NCBI GenBank assembly: GCA_930367215.1 | Contig: OV884058.1 | Location: forward strand, 201,766,208 to 201,830,207 | From: Pollenia angustigena | Lineage: Eukaryota > Arthropoda > Insecta > Diptera > Polleniidae | Direction of reading: 5' to 3' | DNA: 64,000 bases | In this document: in pieces, positions 46,849-56,920 of the stretch | How the letters are laid out: each line of letters begins with the position of its first letter | Position numbering within the stretch: position 1 is the first letter of the stretch | Made by a program: the position numbers and the translations under genes | The notes under the pieces: model-generated | The model's database searches: none | What the model saw: the letters and a program-made list of their open reading frames with translations, nothing else | What the model was told of the DNA's origin: nothing

Positions 46849-48327
46849 AGTTAGTATATTCGGCTGTGCCGAATCTTTAATATCTCCTCCACCGAGAGTT
46901 GGAATATTTCAGGAGTGGGCTTTATATGGTGTCAATAAATTGTAATGTGACGTTTTCACAATACAAGTGATTGAACGTGTAGTAAAATTTTTATGAAAAG
47001 CACTCAGTTTTTTGAGCCAATCTTTATAAAAGCCGACCTCGCAATTTTATAATTCGTCGCCTTAATTAAATAAAACATCTTGATTTGTTTCAGAAATATT
47101 GTTTCCTGAAAGTAATTATCAGTACGGGATTTTATATGAGAGCTACCGTAAATTATAGATCGTTCAGTACAAAATTCGGTAGAGTGATTTCTAGTACTAC
47201 AAAAACCAAATTTTAATACAGTAATGTATTTGTTTAAGAATTTTATGTTTCTTAAATTAATTTTCAGAAAGCCGCTTTATATGGGACCTGCGGTTAAATG
47301 AATTTCCAAAGTAGGCTTAATATGTGACCTTAGTCGTGAACCGATCTTCACGAAAAACGATGAATGTAAGAAAAGATATACTCACTGTTTAGTGTTGGTG
47401 TTTTGTCTAAGCTTTGATATCGTTTGCAAGTAAGACTAGAATGTTTGTAATTCTTATTCGTTTTACAGTTTTATTTGTATAATATCTTAAGTTTATTCAA
47501 AGTCTTTCGAAGCAGGTTTTCTGATGATCTGGCCTAAACAAGCTGTGAAATGCGCATAAAAACTAGCTTTCCCTCAACAATAAATTTCAGTGTTTTTATC
47601 AAAAATAAAAATTGGGAATTAAGCACGTTAATGAGAAATCTTTTTAAATATGAAATACTAAATTTTGCTCCAATACCTTAATCGTTACGCTATTAGGCGT
47701 ACTAAAGTGTTTTTTCGAAAGTGGGCTTTATGCAGATCATATGGTAAACTATGGACCAATCTTTTCCAAATTAGGTTGAGTTGTTTCTCATCGTATTGAA
47801 GAATGACTGAACAAATTAAACTGCAATACCAGTATTCGTTACGGTTAAAGACGTACTAAAGGTTTTCCGATAGTGGGTTTTATATGAGCCCTATGGTAAA
47901 TTATGGACCGATCTTTATAAATTTATTAGTATGATTTCCATTCATATAAAACGAATTTGTGCAAAATTAAATGAGAATCGGTGCATTCTTTCAATAATTT
48001 GTGCTGGTTTTTTTTTAAACAAAAATATCAATTTTTTAGTTTTGTGTTCATAATTTTTTTCCTGCAAAACCGATTGTGCTGGATTTCAATCAAACTGCTT
48101 AGGAGATCTCGAAAGAGTTTGACATCAATTTTGTTCTTCTCTTTTAATTCGTTCGAAAGTGAGCGTAATTTCAACATACGAACGTGGCTAAATCGACTGA
48201 GAATTACCCAAGGACCCAGAATAAATATACTTAATGGAGCCTTAGATAAATATTCAAAAATGTTTCTCACGGAGTAACAAACTTAGTATACGCTTATTCA
48301 CCACTAGTGGTGGTGAAGAGTATAAAA
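46849..48327. mobile_element. DINE-like element, inverted copy (about 1.48 kb)
   Basis: It opens with TATATTCGGCTGTGCCGAAT and CTCCACCGAGAGTTGGAAT and closes with CCACTAGTGGTGGTGAAGAG, the reverse of the element at 21664-22920. Degraded 154-bp-type units (GACCGATCTT, GGGTTTTATATGAG) can be traced. Family Z sequence interrupts it near 47520-47640. The 98- and 80-residue frames at its end are not genes. Confidence 0.6.
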
Positions 48328-49033
48328 AATACACAAATTATATTTGTTGGAATACAGAGGCAACCTTAAGTAATTATACCATGGATGTCGACTTTAAAAA
48401 GTAATATTTAACACGAACTTTCTATATGACTTTAAAATGTATATTTTTAAAGCAATAATTTTTTTAAAAATTATTTTTTTGATTTGTTTTAACCGTTTTC
48501 GTTTCTGTAATAAATTATAAACTTCCTGTACTAAAGTCTCAGGACAACTCATAGGGATCTTAATTAAATCCTTATGTATGCATTAACTCGATTTTTTTTA
48601 TTCTTTTTTTATAACACCTTCAATTAAAAAAAAGGAATAAATTCGCTTTGTGTTCAAAGCTTTAAATTAAATTTTTAAATGAACTGAATTTTAGTTCAAG
48701 GTTTTATAAATACTTAATTGCCCTTATTACATTTTTTTTTTAATAACTAAATCACTTTGAAAGTTTACACTTTGTATTAAGTTTAACTGAATGAGCGTTT
48801 TCTGGTATAAAATTTCACCATAAAATTGAAAGTAGCCTTTTTAAGCTTTATAAACTAAGCACTTTAAAATATTAATAAGATTATTTAAAGATTTAATTAG
48901 CTTTTTAACATTATTCTTCCAATATTTACTAACACTTGATTCACTTAAGTTATGGGATTTTTGAGTTTTGAGAAGTCATTTCTTCTGGTTTTTTTTCAAT
49001 TCTTCTATATATAAAGGAAAAAATTAATCCAAC
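48328..49033. other. 3' flank of the large minus-strand gene
   Basis: AT-rich, no exon recognised. If the donor at the end of the large exon is used, this is the beginning of an intron; otherwise it is 3' UTR or flank. Confidence 0.35.
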
Positions 49034-52000
49034 TTACACCATATTCCATATGCTATAAGAACGTCTTTGTAGTCTTTCTGCTTTTTCCTCCTCCTCCGCT
49101 AATTGTTCATAATCAATTTCCAAATACTCTTTACCACCAAAACTCACTTTACGTCCGGTAAACTTTTTCAAATAGTTTATGTGTGAGGACACATCTTTGC
49201 CATCGATGTCCAAGAGATAAGATATACTAGTTATACGTTCCTTAATACGCCCACGTCTCCACTTGATTTGAGTCTTTTTAAAGCGTTCTGCATACAGGAC
49301 TTCATCACCAATGTTATACTCTTTGTGCAAGATGCAAGACTTTAAAGGTTTCTTTTCTTCTTGTTGCTCTTGAGCCTTTTTCGCCTCCTCATCTGTCTCC
49401 GCGTCGACCACGTCATCTTCATCTTCACTGACATAAGCGATGGGTTTTTCTAAAGTTTCAATTTCAGCATTTTGTTGTTCTTCTGTGGTGCCAGGCTGGA
49501 AAAAGCTGTCACTTATGGAAAGTCTACGTTTTTGTCTTTTAATTATAACTTTCTTTTTTACTCTGCGTTCTTTTTTGGGAGTTTGTGTAGCTGTCACTTC
49601 CTCAGAGCCCAAGGAAGTAGAAGATTCTGATATTTCCGTAGATTCCGAACATTCTTCAGTTAATTCCTCTGGAACGAGTACCGAGGGCTCATCAACTGTA
49701 ATTGTTTGTTCAGTTTCTGATGGGGGTTTTTCAATTTCTAGTTCAGGCTTTTTGTTTTTTTCTGCCAAATTATGCCGTACAATTTTTTTTATAATAACTT
49801 TCTTTTTATGATGTTCTGTAGATGGAATTATTTCGGCCGTTTGAACGGGTGCGGGAGCCAATTGTAATTCAGGCATTGTGCTCTGTTGCTGATTTGCTGA
49901 TGGTTCAGCTTTTTCTACGACTAGTGACTCAGTAGGTAATAGTGACGATATTGATGTTTCAGTTGTTGTTTTTTGTATGAGGTCTGATGTGCTACTAATG
50001 GAAATATGTGGGGAGCTAATGGTTTTTGTACCAGCAGCGTTCGTTATTGATTGTTCGTCTTTTTCAAGCAACTGATGACGAGTTTGTTGTTGTTGGTGCT
50101 GCTCTGCCCCGACGTGGGTTGAGGTTGCTGTTTTATCTTGACAAGGCTCTTTTAAAGATATTTTATTTTTGACGTCTTCGTTTCTGTTGTTTTCGTTGCC
50201 GATTTTACCGTGTGCGACATCCGTTGTTACAATCACTTGTTGATCTTGTGTTGCTGATTTTTGTTGTGGTTCTTTCGGTTTTAATAAAGTGGTTTGTGGA
50301 ATTTTTAAATTTTCGTTAAAATTTTCATTAGATTCCTGCTTTAAAAGAATATCATTTTTAACCGCCAACAAATTATTTTCAACTTGTTTCACCTCTTTTA
50401 GTTCATTTTGTTTGATTGCTGTTGTGGAAGGTTTGATTATAGTTGTTTCTAGTTGCAAAAGATCATGTAAATCTTCTGCAGGCACCGCTTTTTCGCGTTT
50501 TATTTGACTGTTTGCTTCGCTGTCTGTGGATGAACTTAACACAGTTGTTAGATTTTCTAACATAGCGCTTTTAGGTTGTAAATCGTTTGATTTGAAATTT
50601 GTAGTTGTAGATTTAATTGTCGCTTGCTGTTCTTGCTCCCCTTGTTCTTGTTGTTTTTGTTGCTGTCTTGGCGTTAACACTGAATTTTTAATTGTTTTTA
50701 CATTTAATGACGCCGCCTCATCGATCACTAATTGCGTTGGCAGCAATATATTTGTTTGGCTAGTGATTGCATTGTTAATTTGTTGTTGTTGTTTCTGCTG
50801 TTGTCGTTCTGGTTGTTTTGGCATTACAACATCCTTGTTTGTCGCATTGTGTATCGATTTATTCTGTTCATCTAACGATTTAACAAAATCATCACTTTTA
50901 TAGTTTTCGGCTGTCATTGTAGTCTTTTCTTCTTTTAGTTTCGTTTGCGTTGTTGCCAATTCCGAGTTTGTGTTGTTGCTTTCGTTTTTGAAAGAGGATC
51001 TTTTAACTTTTACAATTTTCGGTTTTGGCGTCACTTCCTCAACTATACCGGAAGTATTCAGTTTGGCGGTAATTAGTTTCTTTTTTACCAAAGCCTCTGA
51101 ATCCGAAGGTCGTCTGTGTATCTTAGCAGGTATGGCCACTTTTACAGGAGGTTCAATTTTTGAACCCTCCACAGCCGCCAGAGATGCTCTTCGTGATAAA
51201 TCTTTGGATTTAATAATTATCTTCTTCTTCGTTTTCTTATCATCATTTTCGGATGTTGTTGTTTTATTTTTAACGGCTGGTTTGGGAATTGCTCCTTTGG
51301 ATTGCTCCTTAAGAGCTGGAAGTTCTTTTTGGAGAGTACAATTTTTATCATTTGGTTCTTCCTTAAGTTTTTGTTGCTCATTTTTAAAAGTTTGAGATTT
51401 ATCTTTTGAAATTTTATTAACTTCATTTTGTTCTAATGTCTTAGTTTCTAGAGCATGCTCCAATGATTCTTGAACTTCTTCCTTTAATGTATATAAATTG
51501 TCTTGATTTTTAATTTCACTAGATTCCAAAGAGACGTTTAAAGAACTTTGATTCTTAATTTTATCATTAGCTTGTTCTTCTATTGTTTTTTCTTGAGGAA
51601 CCTGGACAATTTCAGAACGTTGAGTGGGCAGTGCTGTTCTATTTTCTAACTTACAATTAACCCTTTCATCTTTTATTTCTGTTTGGTTTTCGATCGTTTC
51701 TTTTGATATTGCATCGGTTTTTTCTAGTTCCTTGTCCTTTTTTCCATCTTCATCTTCTTCTGCGAATAGACTTCGCCTGCGTACTTTTTTAACAAATCTG
51801 AATGTTACTGGGCCTTCTTTTTTCTCATTTTCATTATCTTCTTTTATACTACTTAGCGTTGCAGCAGTTTGACTTTGATTCTCATTCTCATTTTCATCTT
51901 CAGTGCTGTATTGCTTTAAAACTCCTTTAACTTCACTAAGAGAAGCCGATATGCGGGCTTTTAAAAGATTCAGACGTTCTATGGGGTCTTCGGGTTCATC

Positions 52001-54784
52001 TTGAGTACGTAAGCGCCTTTGGCGACGAAAACGTGTTCTTTCTGGCAAAATATTTTCCAATGAAGAATCAATTGATACGGCTCGATTAAGTGAAGAAGTT
52101 CGATCAGGTTGATTCAATGTTGACAGGGGAGTATAGTGAGGTAAATCTACCGAAAGCAGGGAAGTTGATTGAGTATTTCTTAAAGCACCTAAAGAAGGAC
52201 GTCGGCTGGATAAAGCTTCAGTTTTTGGATCATTTGAGGTTTTTAGGAAACTCGGGGCAGCGCGGCTTGTAACGGATTCTTTTAAAGCAGGAGCTGTTGA
52301 AACGGACCGATTTGTTATTCCTTCTTGTGGTAGATGAGTAGTTAATGTAGAACGCTTCGATATCGTAGTGGGCAAGGTACTGCTTTCTTTTTTTAATGAC
52401 AATGACGGTCTTGGTGTATGCGAGCTGTCATTGTAATTTCTTGTTGTTGTAAATGAATACGGCAATTGGCTGCTACTTAAATTTGGATCTGTAGATAATC
52501 TTGTTGGATTAGTCACACTATGACGATTATAATTGCCTTGGTCGTTGCTTGCTATTAAATTTTCGTGTTTAACGGGTGAACGTTTCGATACCGAACTCGG
52601 AAATGCACCTTTTACTCTATTCATTTCGAACTTCATTTCATCGATTTGTATATCGTTACATAAAATATTGTTTTTGTTTTCGAGGGCTTCATTAAATTCT
52701 AAATGATCATTTTCATTAGTATTTTCTGGTTCGTTTTCCGAAAAATGTGTAACTGTCATTTCACACACGCTTTTATTTGTCAAGTTTTTTTCACGCGAAT
52801 TTGTTTGCAAATTTTCCGTTTCGCTTGTTTCAAGTTCAATTATCTTGCTTAATTTATTTGGCGTATCAATTGTCTTAATTGGATCGTATTCCAAATTATC
52901 TTTTACATCGACACTGATTTCTTTATTCACTGCGAACACATTATATTTTGGCAATAATTCACTGGCATTTGTATTATCTTCAAGTGACGTAGTATAAGCA
53001 GATTCATTTAACGGATTGGGGTTAGGGGAAATTGGGGAAGCAGGTTCTTCACTTTTCACTAAAAAACTACCCGTACTCTTGATTTGTTCTTTTGTGACAC
53101 CGTAATCGACCGCTTTAAATAACGTTTCGCGTACATCTGAGCATTCCACAATTTGGCCAACCTCACGATCACAGAGATCATCACCATAATCATATTTGTT
53201 GTATAGAACCTCTTTATTATTATCGGTTCTCTCGGTATTTCGAACACTTGTTACACTCATTGGGGGTGTTAATGCGAAACGAGTACTTCTAGTATTGCTA
53301 ATGCCATTGTCATGATCATGATTAGCTGCGTTTGTGCTCTCATGTTCACTATTATGATTAGTTTTTAAAGAATTTTTAATTCTTTCAAAGAGAGCAACAA
53401 TTGCGTCTTGTACGAGCTCTATTTTTTCCGCATAATATCCCACTTCGTTTGGTTGAGTATTATTTATAGAATTTATGGCTTTTAATATACATATTTCTTT
53501 ATCGTCGTCGCCGCCGCCACGATCGTCACATATTGTATTAGTCATTGTTGTTGTTGCTTGTGGAGGCGGCTGTATGTTTTCGCTCGTTGCTAATGGTCGA
53601 GTTATTTTCTCTACATGAACTTGTGCGTCTTGAACTTGAGGCACATGTTCATTATCAATAATTTGAGACACATGTTCATTATCAATACTTTTCTTTTTTT
53701 CGCTATTCTGCGTCATTAATAATGATGGCAAAATAAAAGATGTTTGTGAATTATTAGAATTGTTTACGTTATTCCAATTGCTAAGATTTTGTCTATATTG
53801 TTGTTGTAAAGGGAATTTTAAAAGAATGCGTTGTGTTTCCAATTGGTTTTTCAAATGTGACTCACAAGGAAATATTGTTATTAAAGTTTGATTATTTTGA
53901 ACAGATTTTAAAATTTCTTTAGTTGAAAATTGTTGTCGAAAATTATGAAAATTTCCAACTGTTTGACTTTTAAAATTATTTTCAAGAGGAAACTGTCCAA
54001 AATTTTGTGTTAATTTTGTAGGAAACTTTAAATTATCTTCTATTTGAATATTAAGGGAATTGGAATTATGTTTAAAAGAATTTTTTTTAGTTCGTTTGCG
54101 ATTTATACTGCTTGCCTCGTTATCTCTTGGTATTTCTTTAAAACTCCGCTTAACTCTTGATAATGGTTTGGACTTTAAGTCTAATTGATGTATTTGATTT
54201 TTTTTTACTTTTGCAAAATTTTTAATTTTCTCTTTTAATTGTTTGCTTTTAAAAGGAAATGTTTCATTTCCTGCAACTAGTTTTAAGGGAAACTTTGACT
54301 TTTTTGATCTTATTTCCTTTTGTTTAAAACGAGCGGGAGTATAAGCATTAAAATTACCCTCCATAATGTTTAAACAGGGAAAATCTTCTTTTTGCCTGGG
54401 TCTTTCTACAAACGGAAATTGTTGACTATTTTGCTGGTAAGAGTGATGCTTTCTTTTTAATTTATTAAAAATTTCAATATTATTAACAATTCTTTGAGAT
54501 TTTAAATATTTAAGTAAACTATGCCATGACATTTTCTGAGAATGTTTCTTGGCATTTTGATTTTCTTCTGCCACAGGAAATGATAGTTTTCCATTTGTGT
54601 TGGGTTTCGTTTGGCAGGTAAACATTTGCTGAGTTGACGTAGTTTGTAAAATATTACATGAATCATCAATCGATAATTGCGTTAATAAATTAACGCTATT
54701 AGAACTGCTAAAATTTTGTTGAGCAATTGACTCAAGACGTTGCAAAGAAAGGGGCTTGGTTTGAGGTTGGGATGTCATAGACAT
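49034..54784 (-). CDS. Large unrecognised low-complexity protein, single long exon, about 1916 residues
   Basis: I do not recognise this gene. From the first ATG (54782-54784) an unbroken 5.75-kb frame runs to TAA 49034-49036. The frame stays open 13 codons plus a few more upstream, to a TAG at about 54845, without another ATG; that TAG also fits a splice acceptor (CTCAATAG), so the exon may be internal. Visible parts: an N-terminal region with nine FP dipeptides (residues about 69-325); long Ser/Thr/Glu/Lys-rich, probably disordered sequence; a helical block IERLNLLKARISASLSEVKG (about residue 950); three KKK(I/V)IIK motifs; poly-Q tracts; an acidic stretch (SEDEDDVVDAETDEE); and a C-terminal block of about 100 residues starting IGDEVLYAERFKKTQIKWRR that looks folded (Tudor/chromo-like strand pattern; inference). 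Codon use and complete openness show it is real and constrained. No membrane segment or signal peptide is seen. A donor GTAAGT overlaps the stop. Confidence 0.85.
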   Translation of the reverse strand: MSMTSQPQTKPLSLQRLESIAQQNFSSSNSVNLLTQLSIDDSCNILQTTSTQQMFTCQTKPNTNGKLSFPVAEENQNAKKHSQKMSWHSLLKYLKSQRIVNNIEIFNKLKRKHHSYQQNSQQFPFVERPRQKEDFPCLNIMEGNFNAYTPARFKQKEIRSKKSKFPLKLVAGNETFPFKSKQLKEKIKNFAKVKKNQIHQLDLKSKPLSRVKRSFKEIPRDNEASSINRKRTKKNSFKHNSNSLNIQIEDNLKFPTKLTQNFGQFPLENNFKSQTVGNFHNFRQQFSTKEILKSVQNNQTLITIFPCESHLKNQLETQRILLKFPLQQQYRQNLSNWNNVNNSNNSQTSFILPSLLMTQNSEKKKSIDNEHVSQIIDNEHVPQVQDAQVHVEKITRPLATSENIQPPPQATTTMTNTICDDRGGGDDDKEICILKAINSINNTQPNEVGYYAEKIELVQDAIVALFERIKNSLKTNHNSEHESTNAANHDHDNGISNTRSTRFALTPPMSVTSVRNTERTDNNKEVLYNKYDYGDDLCDREVGQIVECSDVRETLFKAVDYGVTKEQIKSTGSFLVKSEEPASPISPNPNPLNESAYTTSLEDNTNASELLPKYNVFAVNKEISVDVKDNLEYDPIKTIDTPNKLSKIIELETSETENLQTNSREKNLTNKSVCEMTVTHFSENEPENTNENDHLEFNEALENKNNILCNDIQIDEMKFEMNRVKGAFPSSVSKRSPVKHENLIASNDQGNYNRHSVTNPTRLSTDPNLSSSQLPYSFTTTRNYNDSSHTPRPSLSLKKESSTLPTTISKRSTLTTHLPQEGITNRSVSTAPALKESVTSRAAPSFLKTSNDPKTEALSSRRPSLGALRNTQSTSLLSVDLPHYTPLSTLNQPDRTSSLNRAVSIDSSLENILPERTRFRRQRRLRTQDEPEDPIERLNLLKARISASLSEVKGVLKQYSTEDENENENQSQTAATLSSIKEDNENEKKEGPVTFRFVKKVRRRSLFAEEDEDGKKDKELEKTDAISKETIENQTEIKDERVNCKLENRTALPTQRSEIVQVPQEKTIEEQANDKIKNQSSLNVSLESSEIKNQDNLYTLKEEVQESLEHALETKTLEQNEVNKISKDKSQTFKNEQQKLKEEPNDKNCTLQKELPALKEQSKGAIPKPAVKNKTTTSENDDKKTKKKIIIKSKDLSRRASLAAVEGSKIEPPVKVAIPAKIHRRPSDSEALVKKKLITAKLNTSGIVEEVTPKPKIVKVKRSSFKNESNNTNSELATTQTKLKEEKTTMTAENYKSDDFVKSLDEQNKSIHNATNKDVVMPKQPERQQQKQQQQINNAITSQTNILLPTQLVIDEAASLNVKTIKNSVLTPRQQQKQQEQGEQEQQATIKSTTTNFKSNDLQPKSAMLENLTTVLSSSTDSEANSQIKREKAVPAEDLHDLLQLETTIIKPSTTAIKQNELKEVKQVENNLLAVKNDILLKQESNENFNENLKIPQTTLLKPKEPQQKSATQDQQVIVTTDVAHGKIGNENNRNEDVKNKISLKEPCQDKTATSTHVGAEQHQQQQTRHQLLEKDEQSITNAAGTKTISSPHISISSTSDLIQKTTTETSISSLLPTESLVVEKAEPSANQQQSTMPELQLAPAPVQTAEIIPSTEHHKKKVIIKKIVRHNLAEKNKKPELEIEKPPSETEQTITVDEPSVLVPEELTEECSESTEISESSTSLGSEEVTATQTPKKERRVKKKVIIKRQKRRLSISDSFFQPGTTEEQQNAEIETLEKPIAYVSEDEDDVVDAETDEEAKKAQEQQEEKKPLKSCILHKEYNIGDEVLYAERFKKTQIKWRRGRIKERITSISYLLDIDGKDVSSHINYLKKFTGRKVSFGGKEYLEIDYEQLAEEEEKAERLQRRSYSIWNMV
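49036..49040 (-). promoter_or_regulatory. Splice donor overlapping the apparent stop codon
   Basis: The minus strand reads ATG GTG TAA GTT, which contains a full donor consensus GT|GTAAGT. Splicing after GT (exon end 49038) would skip the stop and keep a valine codon whatever follows. Confidence 0.4.
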
Positions 54785-55800
54785 GTCCAAATTTTTCTTA
54801 ATAAATACACTACTCTCTTCCAAAAAAAATCTCTTGTTCTATTGAGTTTTTTAAGTTCTCACTCTCTCGTTTGTCCTTATTTTCTTCTCAGTTTTTTTTT
54901 TCTCTAATTAACTTGAGTTCTAATTTTAATTTATTTACTCTTTTATTTTTTTTTTAAATATGTATATACGTATGTATATATTTTGTCGTTAAAATACACA
55001 AAATTTTATTAAAATTCCTTTAGTTTATTTAATATAAAATAAAAATAATTTTGAACTTGTTTTCACAATTAGATGCGAGAAATATTTTCGTATTCACTTT
55101 TCCGTCAACAACAAAAGCTGTAACAGCTCGCGCGAATTTGTATGATCATGGTGTTCAACGTTAAAAAAATGCCACTAAATTTTAAATATTTATTTATAAA
55201 CATTTGTTTTTTTCTACATTTTCTTAAATTTTTTTAGTTTTAATTCAATTAATTTTTATTCTAAATTCAAATGCATTACCAATAAATTTTAGTTACAAAC
55301 ATTTGCATAGCTTGAGTATATATTTATGTATGTATGTATATCTATGTACATATTTATTTTTTTATTTATACATAAATATGTTCATACATATGTAAGTACA
55401 TATGCATAGATCGGTATATACTATATATTAAGTTTTCGTGTGTTTTAAGTTTTCCTCCCCGCCATTTTAATTGTTGTTTTTTTGTTTGTTTTGCAAATGC
55501 AAAAGATGATTTTCTGCCAAAATATTTTTCGTTTTTTTTTTAACAATTGGGCAAATCACAGATTGAATTAATAAATATTTATAAAAAATAAATAAATAAA
55601 TAAATATTTATAAAATGAAAAAATGTTTAATATAATATAAAGTAACCTTCACAAGGAAATAATTCCCAGTTTCTAATTATTTATAAAAAGTTTACCATAA
55701 AATTATTCCTTACATACCGTCCAGACTATTGATTGTTACTTGTGCTCAAGAACAAAACAAATGCAGAATTACCGTAGCGCAATTGTTTGTTCTTTGCTAC
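54785..55800. other. 5' flank or intron of the large gene
   Basis: Contains pyrimidine-rich tracts, ATGTATGTAT-type simple repeats (about 55325-55400), and TAAATAAATAAATA near 55584. No TATA box or start site can be chosen with confidence. Confidence 0.35.
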
Positions 55801-55979
55801 GGAACACAGGGTTGTCAGATTTTTTTGAGCTCCATCGCCAAACCGGATGTCAAAAATCGCCAAACGTCAATTTTGTTCAGTTTTCGAAAATTTTTTTTTT
55901 AATTAAATTTTGCAAAAAAAAAAAAAAGCTGCTATAATATTACAGTAAAAAATCGCCAAAAAAACTGAATTAAACAATG

Positions 55980-56180
55980 TTTAAAAAACTGCAGTCGAAG
56001 TTGAAAAACTGCAATTTCTTCCACTTCTTCATTTGTCATTGGCTAAAAAAACTTTTGCTTTTACTTCTAATTCAATAAATGTAAAAAGTCGCTGTCAAAC
56101 AAAAGCAAAAAGCGAAAAATTGTAAACAAATTTTCGTTTTTTGATCGACAGGTTTTCGCTTCGACTGCAGTTTTTTAAAC
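55980..56180. mobile_element. MITE, 201 bp
   Basis: GTTTAAAAAACTGCAGTCGA and inverted TCGACTGCAGTTTTTTAAAC are perfect inverted ends. It sits in a larger decayed repeat with ATCGCCAAA words (about 55810-56290). Confidence 0.75.
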
Positions 56181-56301
56181 CCTAGAATTAAAGAGTGACT
56201 GAATATAAAATTTACTTAAAACGATAATAAAACAAAGATCATGTGAAAAAAATTAGCCAAAAAGTGGCAAACTATTAAAAAAAATCTGTAAGTATGTATA
56301 T

Positions 56302-56884
56302 TAGAACGACTCAAGTTGTATGGAAGCAAAATTCGTGCTCGATGTACCCTCCTAAAAATGAACCTTGGACTTTTTTAAGATGACATTTTAAATATTTCGG
56401 CCCCAGCTTTGACCTCTCGTTAGCTGGACTAGTTTGAAAAAGGGTCTATTTTTGCATGTTTTGTTAATTTGAGAATATGTTTCCTTACCAACATATACCA
56501 ATTGGGTATCATAAGAAAGGTTTTGTTAAGGCGTGTCCAACTGTATACACAATTTGTCCATGTCCTTTTTTAAAGGATTTTCTGTAAAAAAACGGTTTTT
56601 GAATTTTTTGTTGAGGGTTGTTTGTAATAAAAATGCCAAATTAACATATTTTAATACGTGTCTCAGCTTTTTTTGAAATTCGTGCTAGTTCGCGTTTTGA
56701 CAAAAATGCAATGGGATGGTAACCCTTCGTTTAAAATAGGGCAATATGAGTATCAAATTTTTTCTTTGGCCAAGTACATCAGCTTTGTATGTAAAAAATA
56801 TGGATTTTTGCAAATTATATGCATTTTACACGGTGCTCTGGAATATATAAAAATGCAATTTTTAGTAACTCTAATATGAATGCG
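56302..56884. mobile_element. Single-arm copy of the giant foldback element
   Basis: TAGAACGACTCAAGTTGTAT through GTAACTCTAATATGAATGCG matches one arm of 25924-27308 with about 60 bp of small deletions. The second arm is absent and the sequence runs straight into the 56921-57897 inverted repeat. Confidence 0.75.
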
Positions 56885-56920
56885 GTTTTAGCTTCTTTGA
56901 AGTTTGAAGTTTCTTTGAAA

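Noticed and set aside
49440..53247. Several 60-140 residue frames inside the large gene, on both strands
   Set aside because: They overlap the 5.75-kb frame antisense or out of frame and have shadow-like composition (runs of Cys/Ser/Phe opposite Glu/Lys-rich coding).
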